A stretch of 8,265 nucleotides of DNA from Alphaproteobacteria bacterium (GTDB lineage: Bacteria; Pseudomonadota; Alphaproteobacteria; BOG-932; Roseiterribacteraceae), in assembly GCA_903970575.1 (NCBI GenBank), contig CAJCJC010000380.1, positions 1 through 8,265 of the forward strand, in the 5' to 3' direction. The position numbers were made by a program, and so were the translations under genes. Below are positions 1-6,198 of this stretch, one piece after another (the first letter of the stretch is position 1; each line of letters begins with the position of its first letter). The notes under the pieces are model-generated. The model worked only from the letters and a program-made list of their open reading frames with translations. It made no database searches and was not told where the DNA came from.

Positions 1-374
1 GGCGGGCTACCCGCGAAAACGGTCGCTTCATGCGGGCGATGCAGCCATGCGACTCCCTCTCGCTCATTCGTGAATAAAATTGACAGCGCCTGATGGATTC
101 CCAATACGGCCGATATCCGCGTCAGAACATCAACGGTGAGCGTGAACTCGCCATGTTCCCGCGCGATCTTGGCCCAACTATGAAACGTCGAACGAGGAGG
201 GTAACCGAGAACGAGCAGTCGCTGCTCTTCGGTCAATCCCCACAAATCGGCGATCGCAAGAAACGTCCGCATCGCCGGTGCGCTCAACCGCTTGCGATTT
301 GGCGGAGCAAATCGTCTTAGGTCGAGAATTTGTGGTCCGTTCTCGATCGGTCTTGATGCGGGTAGGGCATTCAT
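1..374 (-). CDS. Xre/MbcA/ParS-type antitoxin of a RES-Xre toxin-antitoxin system, partial (C-terminus beyond the left edge)
   Basis: The minus strand is open from an ATG at 374-372 to the window edge, giving 124 codons with no stop. An AGGA ribosome site lies about 6-9 nt upstream. Residues about 47-72 (LTEEQRLLVLGYPPRSTFHS and following) look like the Xre-like helix-turn-helix of this family. Residues about 84-124 match the MbcA/ParS/Xre toxin-binding (DUF2384) pattern: LTRISAVLGIHQALSILF, then AWLHRPHEATVFAGSP, where relatives read W-x-R-x-P-N...FGG. Antitoxins of this family neutralise RES-domain toxins, which degrade NAD+, and usually repress their own operon. The toxin gene normally follows directly, so it should lie just left of the window. 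Visible sequence stops inside the toxin-binding domain, so completeness cannot be judged. Its position beside a tRNA-integration scar suggests it is cargo or a stability module of the element. Family seen from motifs; partner inferred. Confidence 0.82.
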   Translation of the reverse strand, partial: MNALPASRPIENGPQILDLRRFAPPNRKRLSAPAMRTFLAIADLWGLTEEQRLLVLGYPPRSTFHSWAKIAREHGEFTLTVDVLTRISAVLGIHQALSILFTNEREGVAWLHRPHEATVFAGSP

Positions 375-397
375 CTTCGTTCCTACAACCGTTTGTC

Positions 398-434
398 TAG
401 ATTAGGATATAATCTAAATCTGGCCTTAGCGCAA
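398..434 (-). promoter_or_regulatory. Candidate autoregulated promoter/operator of the antitoxin gene
   Basis: A perfect inverted repeat, TAGATTA (398-404) / TAATCTA (410-416) with a 5-bp spacer, lies 24-42 nt upstream of the antitoxin ATG. On the minus strand a weak -10-like TATATC (406-411) falls inside it, with a -35-like TTGCGC (429-434) 17 bp upstream. An operator over the -10 would fit the self-repression known for Xre-family antitoxins. The repeat is directly visible; the promoter hexamers are poor matches and are inferred. Confidence 0.4.
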
Positions 435-524
435 GATTCACCTTTATAGTTAAATGGGGCGTCGGGAGGGAACGCATGCTTAGTCAGTCACTCGGATCTG
501 CCAATGGTGCGGTGCCGAAAAGTC

Positions 525-543
525 TTGGCACAATTTGGCACAA
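525..543. repeat. 9-bp direct repeat pair TTGGCACAA, 10-bp period
   Basis: TTGGCACAA occurs at 525-533 and again at 535-543, so the copies are one helical turn apart on the same face of the DNA. They sit in non-coding DNA 106 bp inside the presumed element end. Such paired short repeats next to an attachment site resemble arm-type integrase or excisionase binding sites. The repeat is seen; the role is inferred. Confidence 0.4.
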
Positions 544-585
544 GCCATCGGAAATTAGGCGAAAACGATGGAATCAGGACGAATA

Positions 586-644
586 TCTAAGACATTGACA
601 CGCCTTCCATTTTGGAATAATCTAAGCATTATCAATAGCTTAGA
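586..644. repeat. TCTAAG repeats (two direct, one inverted) next to the tRNA scar
   Basis: TCTAAG occurs at 586-591 and 621-626 and, inverted as CTTAGA, at 639-644. The first two sit in a longer imperfect repeat (AATATCTAAGACATT at 582-596, AATAATCTAAGCATT at 616-630). The second and third form a 7-bp inverted repeat, TCTAAGC (621-627) / GCTTAGA (638-644). A TTGACA at 595-600 with AATAAT at 616-621 could be a promoter, but its 15-bp spacing is short. Probably part of the element's attachment region. Confidence 0.4.
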
Positions 645-648
645 AAGT

Positions 649-694
649 GCCTTCCAAGCTTACGACGAGGGTTCGATTCCCTTCACCCGCTCCA
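649..694 (+). tRNA. tRNA-Gly(TCC) 3' fragment, likely attachment-site scar (attR/attL)
   Basis: The 3' half of a tRNA is clear. The anticodon loop is CTTCCAA (651-657) with anticodon TCC (653-655). The variable loop is followed by a T arm with stem GAGGG (667-671) / CCCTT (679-683) and loop TTCGATT. The acceptor strand is CACCCGC (684-690), then discriminator T691 and encoded CCA (692-694). This resembles bacterial tRNA-Gly(TCC) as recalled. The 5' acceptor strand and D arm are absent: an intact gene would need a G/C-rich strand pairing with CACCCGC near 617, and the DNA there is AT-rich. The anticodon stem pairs only at its two loop-proximal positions, so identity seems to begin near 649. 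This is not a functional tRNA but the displaced 3' end typical of integration into a tRNA gene. The complete gene should lie at the other end of the element, to the left. Confidence 0.82.
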
Positions 695-1207
695 AATGAT
701 TTCAATGACTAGCAGATGCCGCCGCGGTTCTGTCGCAATCGCGTGCGCCGAAGCAAGACGTTCAAGCTAGCGCCTTAAGCCCCCGGCCCTGGAACTTCCT
801 AGCCTTCGAAAATCTCGGCATCGCGCGTGCTCGATGCTGAAGGGTTCGTGTGAGTTCTCAGCTCGGTTGTTTTTCATTCCCTCAAACGGCTTAAATTTCG
901 TGCTTGTGGGGCTTCCTTGAATGCGCTATCACGCAATTAACTGCGCAATAGCGCAATCGATCTGCGAATCTTAGTTGCGGGGTTGGGAGGATGGAATTAT
1001 CCAATAGGGTAAAAATCGATACCGTCGATCCACGCACCATCGCCTGTTTTTCGTCCATACGCAGCGTAAGCTTGTGTTTGCGGGACCTTGAGCTTATCGA
1101 AAAATAAGCGCTTAAGCGGAATTTAATTCGCGGCAGCGATAAAAGCCATCTATCTATCTTAGTCGTCGGCCGGGTCCTAACCGGCAAATAAGGGAGGAAG
1201 TAGGAAA
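695..1207. promoter_or_regulatory. Long non-coding leader of the TonB receptor gene with several inverted repeats
   Basis: About 510 bp without a convincing gene. Nothing recognisable is seen from 695 to 918. Further on are TGCGCTAT (922-929) / ATAGCGCA (948-955), an 8-bp perfect inverted repeat with an 18-bp spacer that overlaps a tandem GCGCAAT (943-949, 951-957). Next come ATCGA (1015-1019) / TCGAT (1025-1029), GCTTAT (1092-1097) / ATAAGC (1104-1109), the perfect palindrome TAAGCGCTTA (1105-1114), and GAATT-T-AATTC (1119-1129). A TTTAAT at 1122-1127 could be a -10, but no good -35 pairs with it. These are plausible operators for the receptor gene; none matches a named regulator that I can assign. 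Confidence 0.35.
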
Positions 1208-3736
1208 ATGTTCACCGATACGAAGCGGTCGCGCCTGTCCAATAGCGTCGCCGCGGTCGCGCTGATCGTCGTGGGCCTGACCCCGGCGCATAAGGCCGCC
1301 GCGCAGCAGACCGCCGCCGGCGGCGGCGACCAGCTCGATGAAATCACCGTCACCTCGCAAAAGCGCGAGCAGAATCTCCAACAGGTGCCGATCGCGGTCA
1401 CCGCGTTCACCGGGGCCACGCTGCAAGATCATGCGATCCAGGATGTCACCGGCATGGCGAAGCTCGCGCCGAACGTGAACCTGGATACCGCATCGCCGTT
1501 CGGCGGCTCGAATGAGATTCTATCCGCGTCGATTCGTGGTATCGGCCAGGATGACTTCGCCATCAATCTCGATCCGGGCGTCGGCGTCTATGTGGACGGC
1601 ATCTACTACGCCCGTACGATCGGGGCGAACGCCAACCTGCTCGATGTGGATCGCGTCGAAATTCTGAAAGGGCCGCAGGGAACCCTGTTCGGCCGAAACA
1701 CCATCGGCGGCGCCATCAGCATCGTGACCCGCACGCCCGGGGAAGAATACAAGGCGCAGGGCGATATCAGCACCGGCAGCTATAACCGCCACGATTTCGA
1801 GGCGACGGTCGATGTTCCGATCAGTGAAAAACTAACCACGTCGTTCACATTTTCGTCGCTCAATCGCGATGGCTATCAGCAACGAATCCCCTATCCCGGC
1901 GCTTCGTCCTATGTGTCGGATTCCGACACAGCGTTTCATTCGGCCGGCACGCAGACCTATAATAGCTCCGGCGGTCAGGGCCAGAATATCCTTCGCGCGA
2001 AAATCCTGTGGAAGCCGCTGGATGACCTGACCATCACAAGCGAGGCGGACTGGACCCATGTGAACGAATCGTCCGTCCCCGAGACGCTGCTGGCGACCGT
2101 TACCAGCCTGAAGACGCCGGGCGCGGCCTTCGGAGCATTCTATAATCTCTGCGTTCAAGGGCAGTTCATTCCCACCGTATGCGGTCCGCGCGGTCCGGGG
2201 CTCAGCACCCAGATCGGCGGTTCGGCCGGACAGTTCGCGCCCGGCAATGCAGGCGTGTCCACTGGCAACCCTGGCATATTCGGGACCAATCGATTGCTGT
2301 ACGGCAATCAATTCATTACCGGCAATCCCGACACGACCTACGCCAACGGACCGAATTTCGATGACTCGGACTCGTTCGGCGGCGCCGTTACCGCTGATTG
2401 GGAGATCGCGGACGGCACGCATCTAAAGGCCATCACGGGCTATCGCCGGCTCGACTGGGCCGTCGCGCTCGATGCCGACGGTTCGCCTATCGATATCAAC
2501 GCCGCCAGTTTCAAGGAAGGTCAGCATCAATTCTCCGAGGAATTGCAGCTGAACGGGGATGCTCTTGACGGCAAGATTAAATACTCCGCCGGCTTGTATT
2601 ATTTCAACGAAGCCGGTTACGAGCATGATTATGTCACGCTTGGCGACGGCCTGCTGCAGATCGAAGGTCTCCCCAAAATCGACACCTCGTCATATGCGGC
2701 GTATAGCCATGTCGATTATACTGTGGTCGATAACCTGACTCTTATCGCCGGAGCCCGCTATTCCTACGATCACAAGCAGATACAGGAGTTTCAAGACGAT
2801 CTGAACGCCTTCGACTATAAGATCGCGGGTCTTTATCCGGTCAGCGCCGCCTATGCGCCGCTGGTCGGCTTCCCCAACCCGGCCAACCCGCTGCAATACC
2901 TGCCGGGCAACACGGTGACGCAGAACTTCTACGTCTTCACACCGACTTTGGGTCTGCAATACCAGTTCACGCCGGACATCATGGGCTATGTCACCTATTC
3001 CAAAGGATACAAGGACGGCGGTTGGACGATCCGCGTAACGCAGCCGGAGCCCGCGCAGCCGTCCTTCGGGCCGGAAAAGGCCGAGACCTATGAGGCCGGT
3101 ATTAAGTCGGAATGGCTCGAACACCGGCTCCAGATCGACGTGGCGGGCTTTTACACCGATTACAAAGGCATTCAGCTCAACTTCCAGGAAGGCATCTCGC
3201 CGACGATCCGCAATGCCGGCGACGCGGACATTCTGGGCCTTGAAGTGGAAAGCCGCTGGCTGATCGGGAATGGCTTCTCGTTGGGCGCCACCGGGGGCTA
3301 TGTTGACGCATATTATACGTCGCTGGAAAACGGGATCAATTTCAACCAAGCATGCGTCCAGCCTTACGAACCGTGCATCACTCTGGGCAGCAAGCTTCCC
3401 AAGACGCCGAAATTCAAGGTCAGCCTCAGCCCTGAATATATGCAACCCTTGCCCAACGGCGCGGCTATTCGCTATGGCGTCGACTACGTCCATACCTCGT
3501 CTATGTTCAACGACGCCATCAACACATCGCTTCTACGCCGGCCAACCTCCGACATCGTCAACGCGTCGATCACCTATATCTCGGCTGATGGCCATTACGA
3601 GATCGTGGTCGGGGGCACCAACATCACGAACGACCGGTTCCTCACGACCGGCAACGAAGATACGTCGGGCGGCCTGATCTATGGCACTTATAACCAGCCC
3701 GCCGAGTGGTACATCACCCTTCGCGCCAAGCTTTAG
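1208..3736 (+). CDS. TonB-dependent outer-membrane receptor
   Basis: A complete 842-residue receptor, a normal length for the family. A strong ribosome site, GGGAGGAAG at 1192-1200, precedes the ATG. Residues 1-33 look like a signal peptide: basic start (KRSR), hydrophobic VAAVALIVVGL, and a likely cut after AHKAAAQ. The TonB-box-like DEITVTS is at 44-50. The plug domain runs from about 54 to 178 and contains the family signatures IRGIG (109-113), GVYVDGIYY (126-134) and VEILKGPQGTLFGRN (150-164). The remainder is the 22-strand barrel, ending AEWYITLRAKL; the last residue is leucine where phenylalanine or tryptophan is more usual. No STN domain is seen, so sigma/anti-sigma signalling is unlikely. 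It would import a substrate too large or too scarce for porins, using TonB-ExbBD energy. It converges on the catabolic operon and shares a terminator with it, so it probably serves that pathway rather than iron uptake, but the substrate is unknown. Confidence 0.95.
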   Translation: MFTDTKRSRLSNSVAAVALIVVGLTPAHKAAAQQTAAGGGDQLDEITVTSQKREQNLQQVPIAVTAFTGATLQDHAIQDVTGMAKLAPNVNLDTASPFGGSNEILSASIRGIGQDDFAINLDPGVGVYVDGIYYARTIGANANLLDVDRVEILKGPQGTLFGRNTIGGAISIVTRTPGEEYKAQGDISTGSYNRHDFEATVDVPISEKLTTSFTFSSLNRDGYQQRIPYPGASSYVSDSDTAFHSAGTQTYNSSGGQGQNILRAKILWKPLDDLTITSEADWTHVNESSVPETLLATVTSLKTPGAAFGAFYNLCVQGQFIPTVCGPRGPGLSTQIGGSAGQFAPGNAGVSTGNPGIFGTNRLLYGNQFITGNPDTTYANGPNFDDSDSFGGAVTADWEIADGTHLKAITGYRRLDWAVALDADGSPIDINAASFKEGQHQFSEELQLNGDALDGKIKYSAGLYYFNEAGYEHDYVTLGDGLLQIEGLPKIDTSSYAAYSHVDYTVVDNLTLIAGARYSYDHKQIQEFQDDLNAFDYKIAGLYPVSAAYAPLVGFPNPANPLQYLPGNTVTQNFYVFTPTLGLQYQFTPDIMGYVTYSKGYKDGGWTIRVTQPEPAQPSFGPEKAETYEAGIKSEWLEHRLQIDVAGFYTDYKGIQLNFQEGISPTIRNAGDADILGLEVESRWLIGNGFSLGATGGYVDAYYTSLENGINFNQACVQPYEPCITLGSKLPKTPKFKVSLSPEYMQPLPNGAAIRYGVDYVHTSSMFNDAINTSLLRRPTSDIVNASITYISADGHYEIVVGGTNITNDRFLTTGNEDTSGGLIYGTYNQPAEWYITLRAKL

Positions 3737-3742
3737 GCGCCT

Positions 3743-3767
3743 TCGCGCCGGCTGACAATCGGCGCGA
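3743..3767 (+). other. GC-rich hairpin after the receptor stop codon
   Basis: TCGCGCCG (3743-3750) and CGGCGCGA (3760-3767) form an 8-bp perfect stem with a 9-nt loop, 6 nt after the receptor stop. It has no T run of its own. It could stabilise the mRNA 3' end or assist the terminator just downstream. Confidence 0.4.
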
Positions 3768-3775
3768 CCGACAAC

Positions 3776-3813
3776 AAAAAGGCCTGACTGGTTCTATCCA
3801 GTCAGGCCTTTTT
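3776..3813. terminator. Bidirectional intrinsic terminator between convergent transcripts
   Basis: Perfect 16-bp arms, AAAAAGGCCTGACTGG (3776-3791) and CCAGTCAGGCCTTTTT (3798-3813), flank a 6-nt loop TTCTAT. The GC-rich stem is followed by five Ts on each strand, so it can stop the receptor transcript going right and the cupin-end operon transcript going left. It lies 40 nt after the receptor stop and 21 nt from the cupin stop. Confidence 0.93.
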
Positions 3814-3833
3814 CACATGTTGGCGGTGAGGGT

Positions 3834-4232
3834 TTATTCCGCCGCCTTCGGCTCGTGGATCACCTTGGTCGGGTCCTCGCCATAGGGCGGGGAATAGATC
3901 ACCAGCATCTTGATGCGCTCGGTCAGCACCTTGATCGAGTGGAACACGTTGGCCGGGAAATACATCATTTCGCCGGCGCGGACATGGTGGTCCACCCCAT
4001 CGATGCCGGCGATCGCTTCGCCTTCGATGATATAGACGGCCTGCTCCAGATCCGGATGGGCGTGCGCCGGCGAACCCTCATGCCGCTCGATGTCGCCCAG
4101 CGCGATCTCCATGTATTTGGCCCCGTTTACCTTGGGGCCGATCAGGCGATAATTCTTCGTGCCGGTATGGTTGGCGGGGCTGTAGGATTCCTGCTCCATC
4201 GGGCGAATGATATAGGGCGATTTCTCGGTCAT
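3834..4232 (-). CDS. Small single-domain cupin protein
   Basis: 132 residues, a normal size for a one-domain cupin. Motif 1 is seen as H57-x-H59-x3-E63 (PAHAHPDLEQAVYIIEGE), and motif 2 around GEMMYFPANVFH, with H98 as the fourth likely metal ligand. The usual motif-2 glycine before the histidine is replaced by asparagine (N95). All four metal ligands (two His, Glu, His) are kept, so it probably binds Fe, Mn, Ni or Zn. Family members include dioxygenases, isomerases, lyases and sensor-like proteins, so the reaction cannot be named. It is last in the operon, and its ATG overlaps the amidohydrolase stop by 4 bp (ATGA), which implies translational coupling and a shared pathway. No signal peptide is seen, so it is cytoplasmic. 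Confidence 0.9.
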   Translation of the reverse strand: MTEKSPYIIRPMEQESYSPANHTGTKNYRLIGPKVNGAKYMEIALGDIERHEGSPAHAHPDLEQAVYIIEGEAIAGIDGVDHHVRAGEMMYFPANVFHSIKVLTERIKMLVIYSPPYGEDPTKVIHEPKAAE

Positions 4233-5128
4233 GATTCGGTGTCCTTGGGTTGAGAGGCCCGCGCGGCGGCGGCCACGGCGTCCTCCAGTTGCAGAATGCG
4301 GATGGCGTTACGGTAAAACAGCTTTTCGATAATGTCCGGCTTGAAGCCTTGCATCTCCCACTCGTCGCAGCATTGTCCGGCGCTCCATCCGGGATAGTCG
4401 GAGCCGAACAGCACCTTGTCCTGCAGGCGGCGCTGCATGTCGTGCTTCAGCGGGGCGGGGATGTATTTCGGTCCCCAGCCGGAAATGTCGATCGACACGT
4501 TGCGCTTGTGCAGCGCGACCGCGATCAGCTCTTCCGTCCAGGGCCAGCCCGGATGGGCCGCGACGATATTGAGACGCGGGAAATCGGCGGCGATATTGTC
4601 GATATTAGGGATCGGCCGCCCATGCGACAGCTTGAATCCCATGCCGCCCGGCTCCCCCGCGCCGATCGCGGTCGTGCCGCAATGGATCAACACGGGCGCG
4701 CCAAGGGACTGCAACAGGTCCCAGATCGGGTAGAATTGCATGTCGGCTGGGGAAAATCCCTGTACCGGCGGCTGGTATTTTACGCCGACCAGACCAAGGT
4801 CCTTGATCGCGTGCTCGATCTCCTCCAGCCCCTTGCGCCCGCGCCAGGGGTCCACCATCGCCCAGCCGGGCAGGAACGCGTCGGGATAAGCTCGGCAAAG
4901 CGCCGCGAGCTGATCGTTCGCGTACACGCCCCCGGCGGCGCCGTGCTCGGCGTCCCAGGCGATTGGCATCGCCAGCACGTCATCGCGGCGAAAGTCCTCG
5001 GCGATCTGTTCGTCGGGCCGTGCGTCGAACTTGCCCGCGAACATCCTTTGCGCGGCGGGAATGAAAGAGCCGCTGGCCTCGACATAGGCCTGGTTCATCG
5101 GATGGACATGGACGTCGATGGCGCGCAA
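4229..5128 (-). CDS. Amidohydrolase family 2 (COG2159, ACMSD-like) metal-dependent hydrolase/decarboxylase
   Basis: A TIM-barrel amidohydrolase of 299 residues from the chosen start, normal for the family. The metal-binding HVH is at residues 7-9 (AIDVHVHP). Further conserved sites are K117 in GVKYQP, H149 in VLIHCG, H192 in VAAHPGWPW, and D244 in LFGSDYPG. This is the pattern of the ACMSD/gamma-resorcylate decarboxylase group, where the His/Asp set binds Zn or Mn. Members decarboxylate or hydrolyse ring-cleavage products and aromatic acids; the substrate here is unknown. No ATG precedes the HVH motif. I chose TTG at 5128-5126 because GGGAGAG lies about 5-12 nt upstream and it follows the GTPase stop by 14 bp. 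A TTG at 5194 would add 22 residues (321 in all) overlapping the GTPase gene by 52 bp, with a poor ribosome site. The stop overlaps the cupin ATG. It probably acts together with the cupin. Confidence 0.9.
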   Translation of the reverse strand: MRAIDVHVHPMNQAYVEASGSFIPAAQRMFAGKFDARPDEQIAEDFRRDDVLAMPIAWDAEHGAAGGVYANDQLAALCRAYPDAFLPGWAMVDPWRGRKGLEEIEHAIKDLGLVGVKYQPPVQGFSPADMQFYPIWDLLQSLGAPVLIHCGTTAIGAGEPGGMGFKLSHGRPIPNIDNIAADFPRLNIVAAHPGWPWTEELIAVALHKRNVSIDISGWGPKYIPAPLKHDMQRRLQDKVLFGSDYPGWSAGQCCDEWEMQGFKPDIIEKLFYRNAIRILQLEDAVAAAARASQPKDTES

Positions 5129-5142
5129 CCGCTCTCTCCCGG

Positions 5143-6198
5143 TTAGGCGGCTTGCGCCGAAGCGGCGCGCATCGACGGCAGCGCGGCGTTCCAACTTGCC
5201 TGGATGACGCCTGGGTCCAGGCCCCGGACGATCATGACGATCCGGCTGCGGCGATCCTGGTCCGGCCAGGACTCCAATTCCACCGGCGGGTGAATAACAT
5301 GGTGAACGCCCTGGATCACCACGGGCCTTCGCGCGTCGGCGATGTCTAGAATTCCTTTGATCCGCAGCAGGTTTTCGCTGTGCGCGATGCGCACGCCGCG
5401 TAGCCAGGTATCGAACGTCCGCCAGGCGAGGGGCGTCTCGCTAACGAGCGAGACCGCGCGGACATTGTTCATCGTGTGCCCATGCCGCTCGGTGTCGCCA
5501 TGGGCTTTCCGGGTCGCGAACAAATCCCGCGCCAGTATCGAATGACCCGCCGCCTCCGGATCGATGAAGGACGCGGGAAACAGCGCGTCAATGTCGACCA
5601 GGCCGTTGCTCGCTTCGAGTACTGGGGCCAAGGGATTAAGTCCCGCCAGAATGCTCTTGAGCTTCGCCGTCTCCGCCCGATCCGCCAGATCGGTTTTCGT
5701 CAGCACCAGCCTGTCGGCCAGGGAAACCTGGTTGCGGCCCTCGTCATGTCGGGCCAGTTGCGTTTCCGCGAACACGGCGTCGACGGTCGTGACGATCGCC
5801 TCGAGCCGCATGGCGCGGGACATCACCGGATTGCGCAAAATAGCCTGGGCGATGGGCGCGGGGTCCGCCAACCCGGACGGTTCCACGATCAGTCGCTTGA
5901 AGGCGGGTAATTCGCCGCCCTGCCGCCGGCTGAAGACCCGCATCACCGCGTCCTCCATGTCGCCGGCCAGGTTACAGCACAGGCATCCATTGGCCATGAC
6001 GAATGTGCGGTCCCCGCCATGATCGATCAGATGGTGATCGATCGGAACCTCGCCGAACTCGTTGATCGCCACCGCGGTGTCCGCCATGCGCGGGTCGCGC
6101 AAAGCGGCGTTGATCAGGGTCGTCTTCCCGCTGCCCAGGGAACCGCTCAGCAGAACGACCGGAAGCTTTTGACGGTCGGCGTTCCGGTCGATAAACAT
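5143..6198 (-). CDS. CobW/COG0523-family GTPase, putative metallochaperone
   Basis: 351 residues, a normal length. The G domain shows the Walker A loop GSLGSGKTT (19-27), NEFGE (46-50), the metal-site GCLCC (71-75) typical of COG0523, EPSGLADP (106-113), and the guanine-specificity TKTD (167-170). A histidine-containing stretch, TERHGHTMNN (236-245), links to the C-terminal CobW domain (about 245-335). Family members use GTP to load metal (Zn, Co, or Fe in nitrile hydratase activators) into client proteins. Here the gene is second in a catabolic operon: its ATG abuts the permease stop with no gap, and the metal-dependent amidohydrolase follows 14 bp after its stop. The natural client is therefore the amidohydrolase or the cupin. 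This is an inference; it could instead be a general zinc-homeostasis protein, but no Zur-like site was found near it. Cytoplasmic. Confidence 0.93.
   Translation of the reverse strand: MFIDRNADRQKLPVVLLSGSLGSGKTTLINAALRDPRMADTAVAINEFGEVPIDHHLIDHGGDRTFVMANGCLCCNLAGDMEDAVMRVFSRRQGGELPAFKRLIVEPSGLADPAPIAQAILRNPVMSRAMRLEAIVTTVDAVFAETQLARHDEGRNQVSLADRLVLTKTDLADRAETAKLKSILAGLNPLAPVLEASNGLVDIDALFPASFIDPEAAGHSILARDLFATRKAHGDTERHGHTMNNVRAVSLVSETPLAWRTFDTWLRGVRIAHSENLLRIKGILDIADARRPVVIQGVHHVIHPPVELESWPDQDRRSRIVMIVRGLDPGVIQASWNAALPSMRAASAQAA

Noticed and set aside
93..320. 75-codon plus-strand frame at the left end
   Set aside because: It lies opposite the recognisable antitoxin coding frame and has no domain or ribosome site.
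525..550. Sigma-54 promoter (TGGCAC element)
   Set aside because: TGGCAC occurs twice, but no GC dinucleotide stands at the required distance after either GG, so the -12 element is missing.
525..644. CRISPR array
   Set aside because: The repeats are only 6-9 bp long with irregular spacing, there are no uniform spacers and no cas genes in view.
617..694. Intact tRNA-Gly gene
   Set aside because: No 5' strand complementary to CACCCGC and no D arm exist upstream, and the anticodon stem is mismatched beyond its two inner pairs.
891..1187. 98-codon minus-strand frame in the receptor leader
   Set aside because: There is no recognisable domain and its composition is random-like; it crosses the inverted repeats of the leader and would run divergently with no clear ribosome site. 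Kept as non-coding.
1832..3493. Long minus-strand frames (1832-2422, 2690-3493) inside the receptor gene
   Set aside because: They are antisense shadows of the receptor; the plus frame carries continuous plug and barrel motifs over the whole interval.
4250..5146. 298-codon open frame on the plus strand opposite the amidohydrolase gene
   Set aside because: It is antisense to a clear amidohydrolase with conserved motifs, is Arg/Gly/His-rich as expected for a GC-rich shadow frame, and shows no family resemblance.
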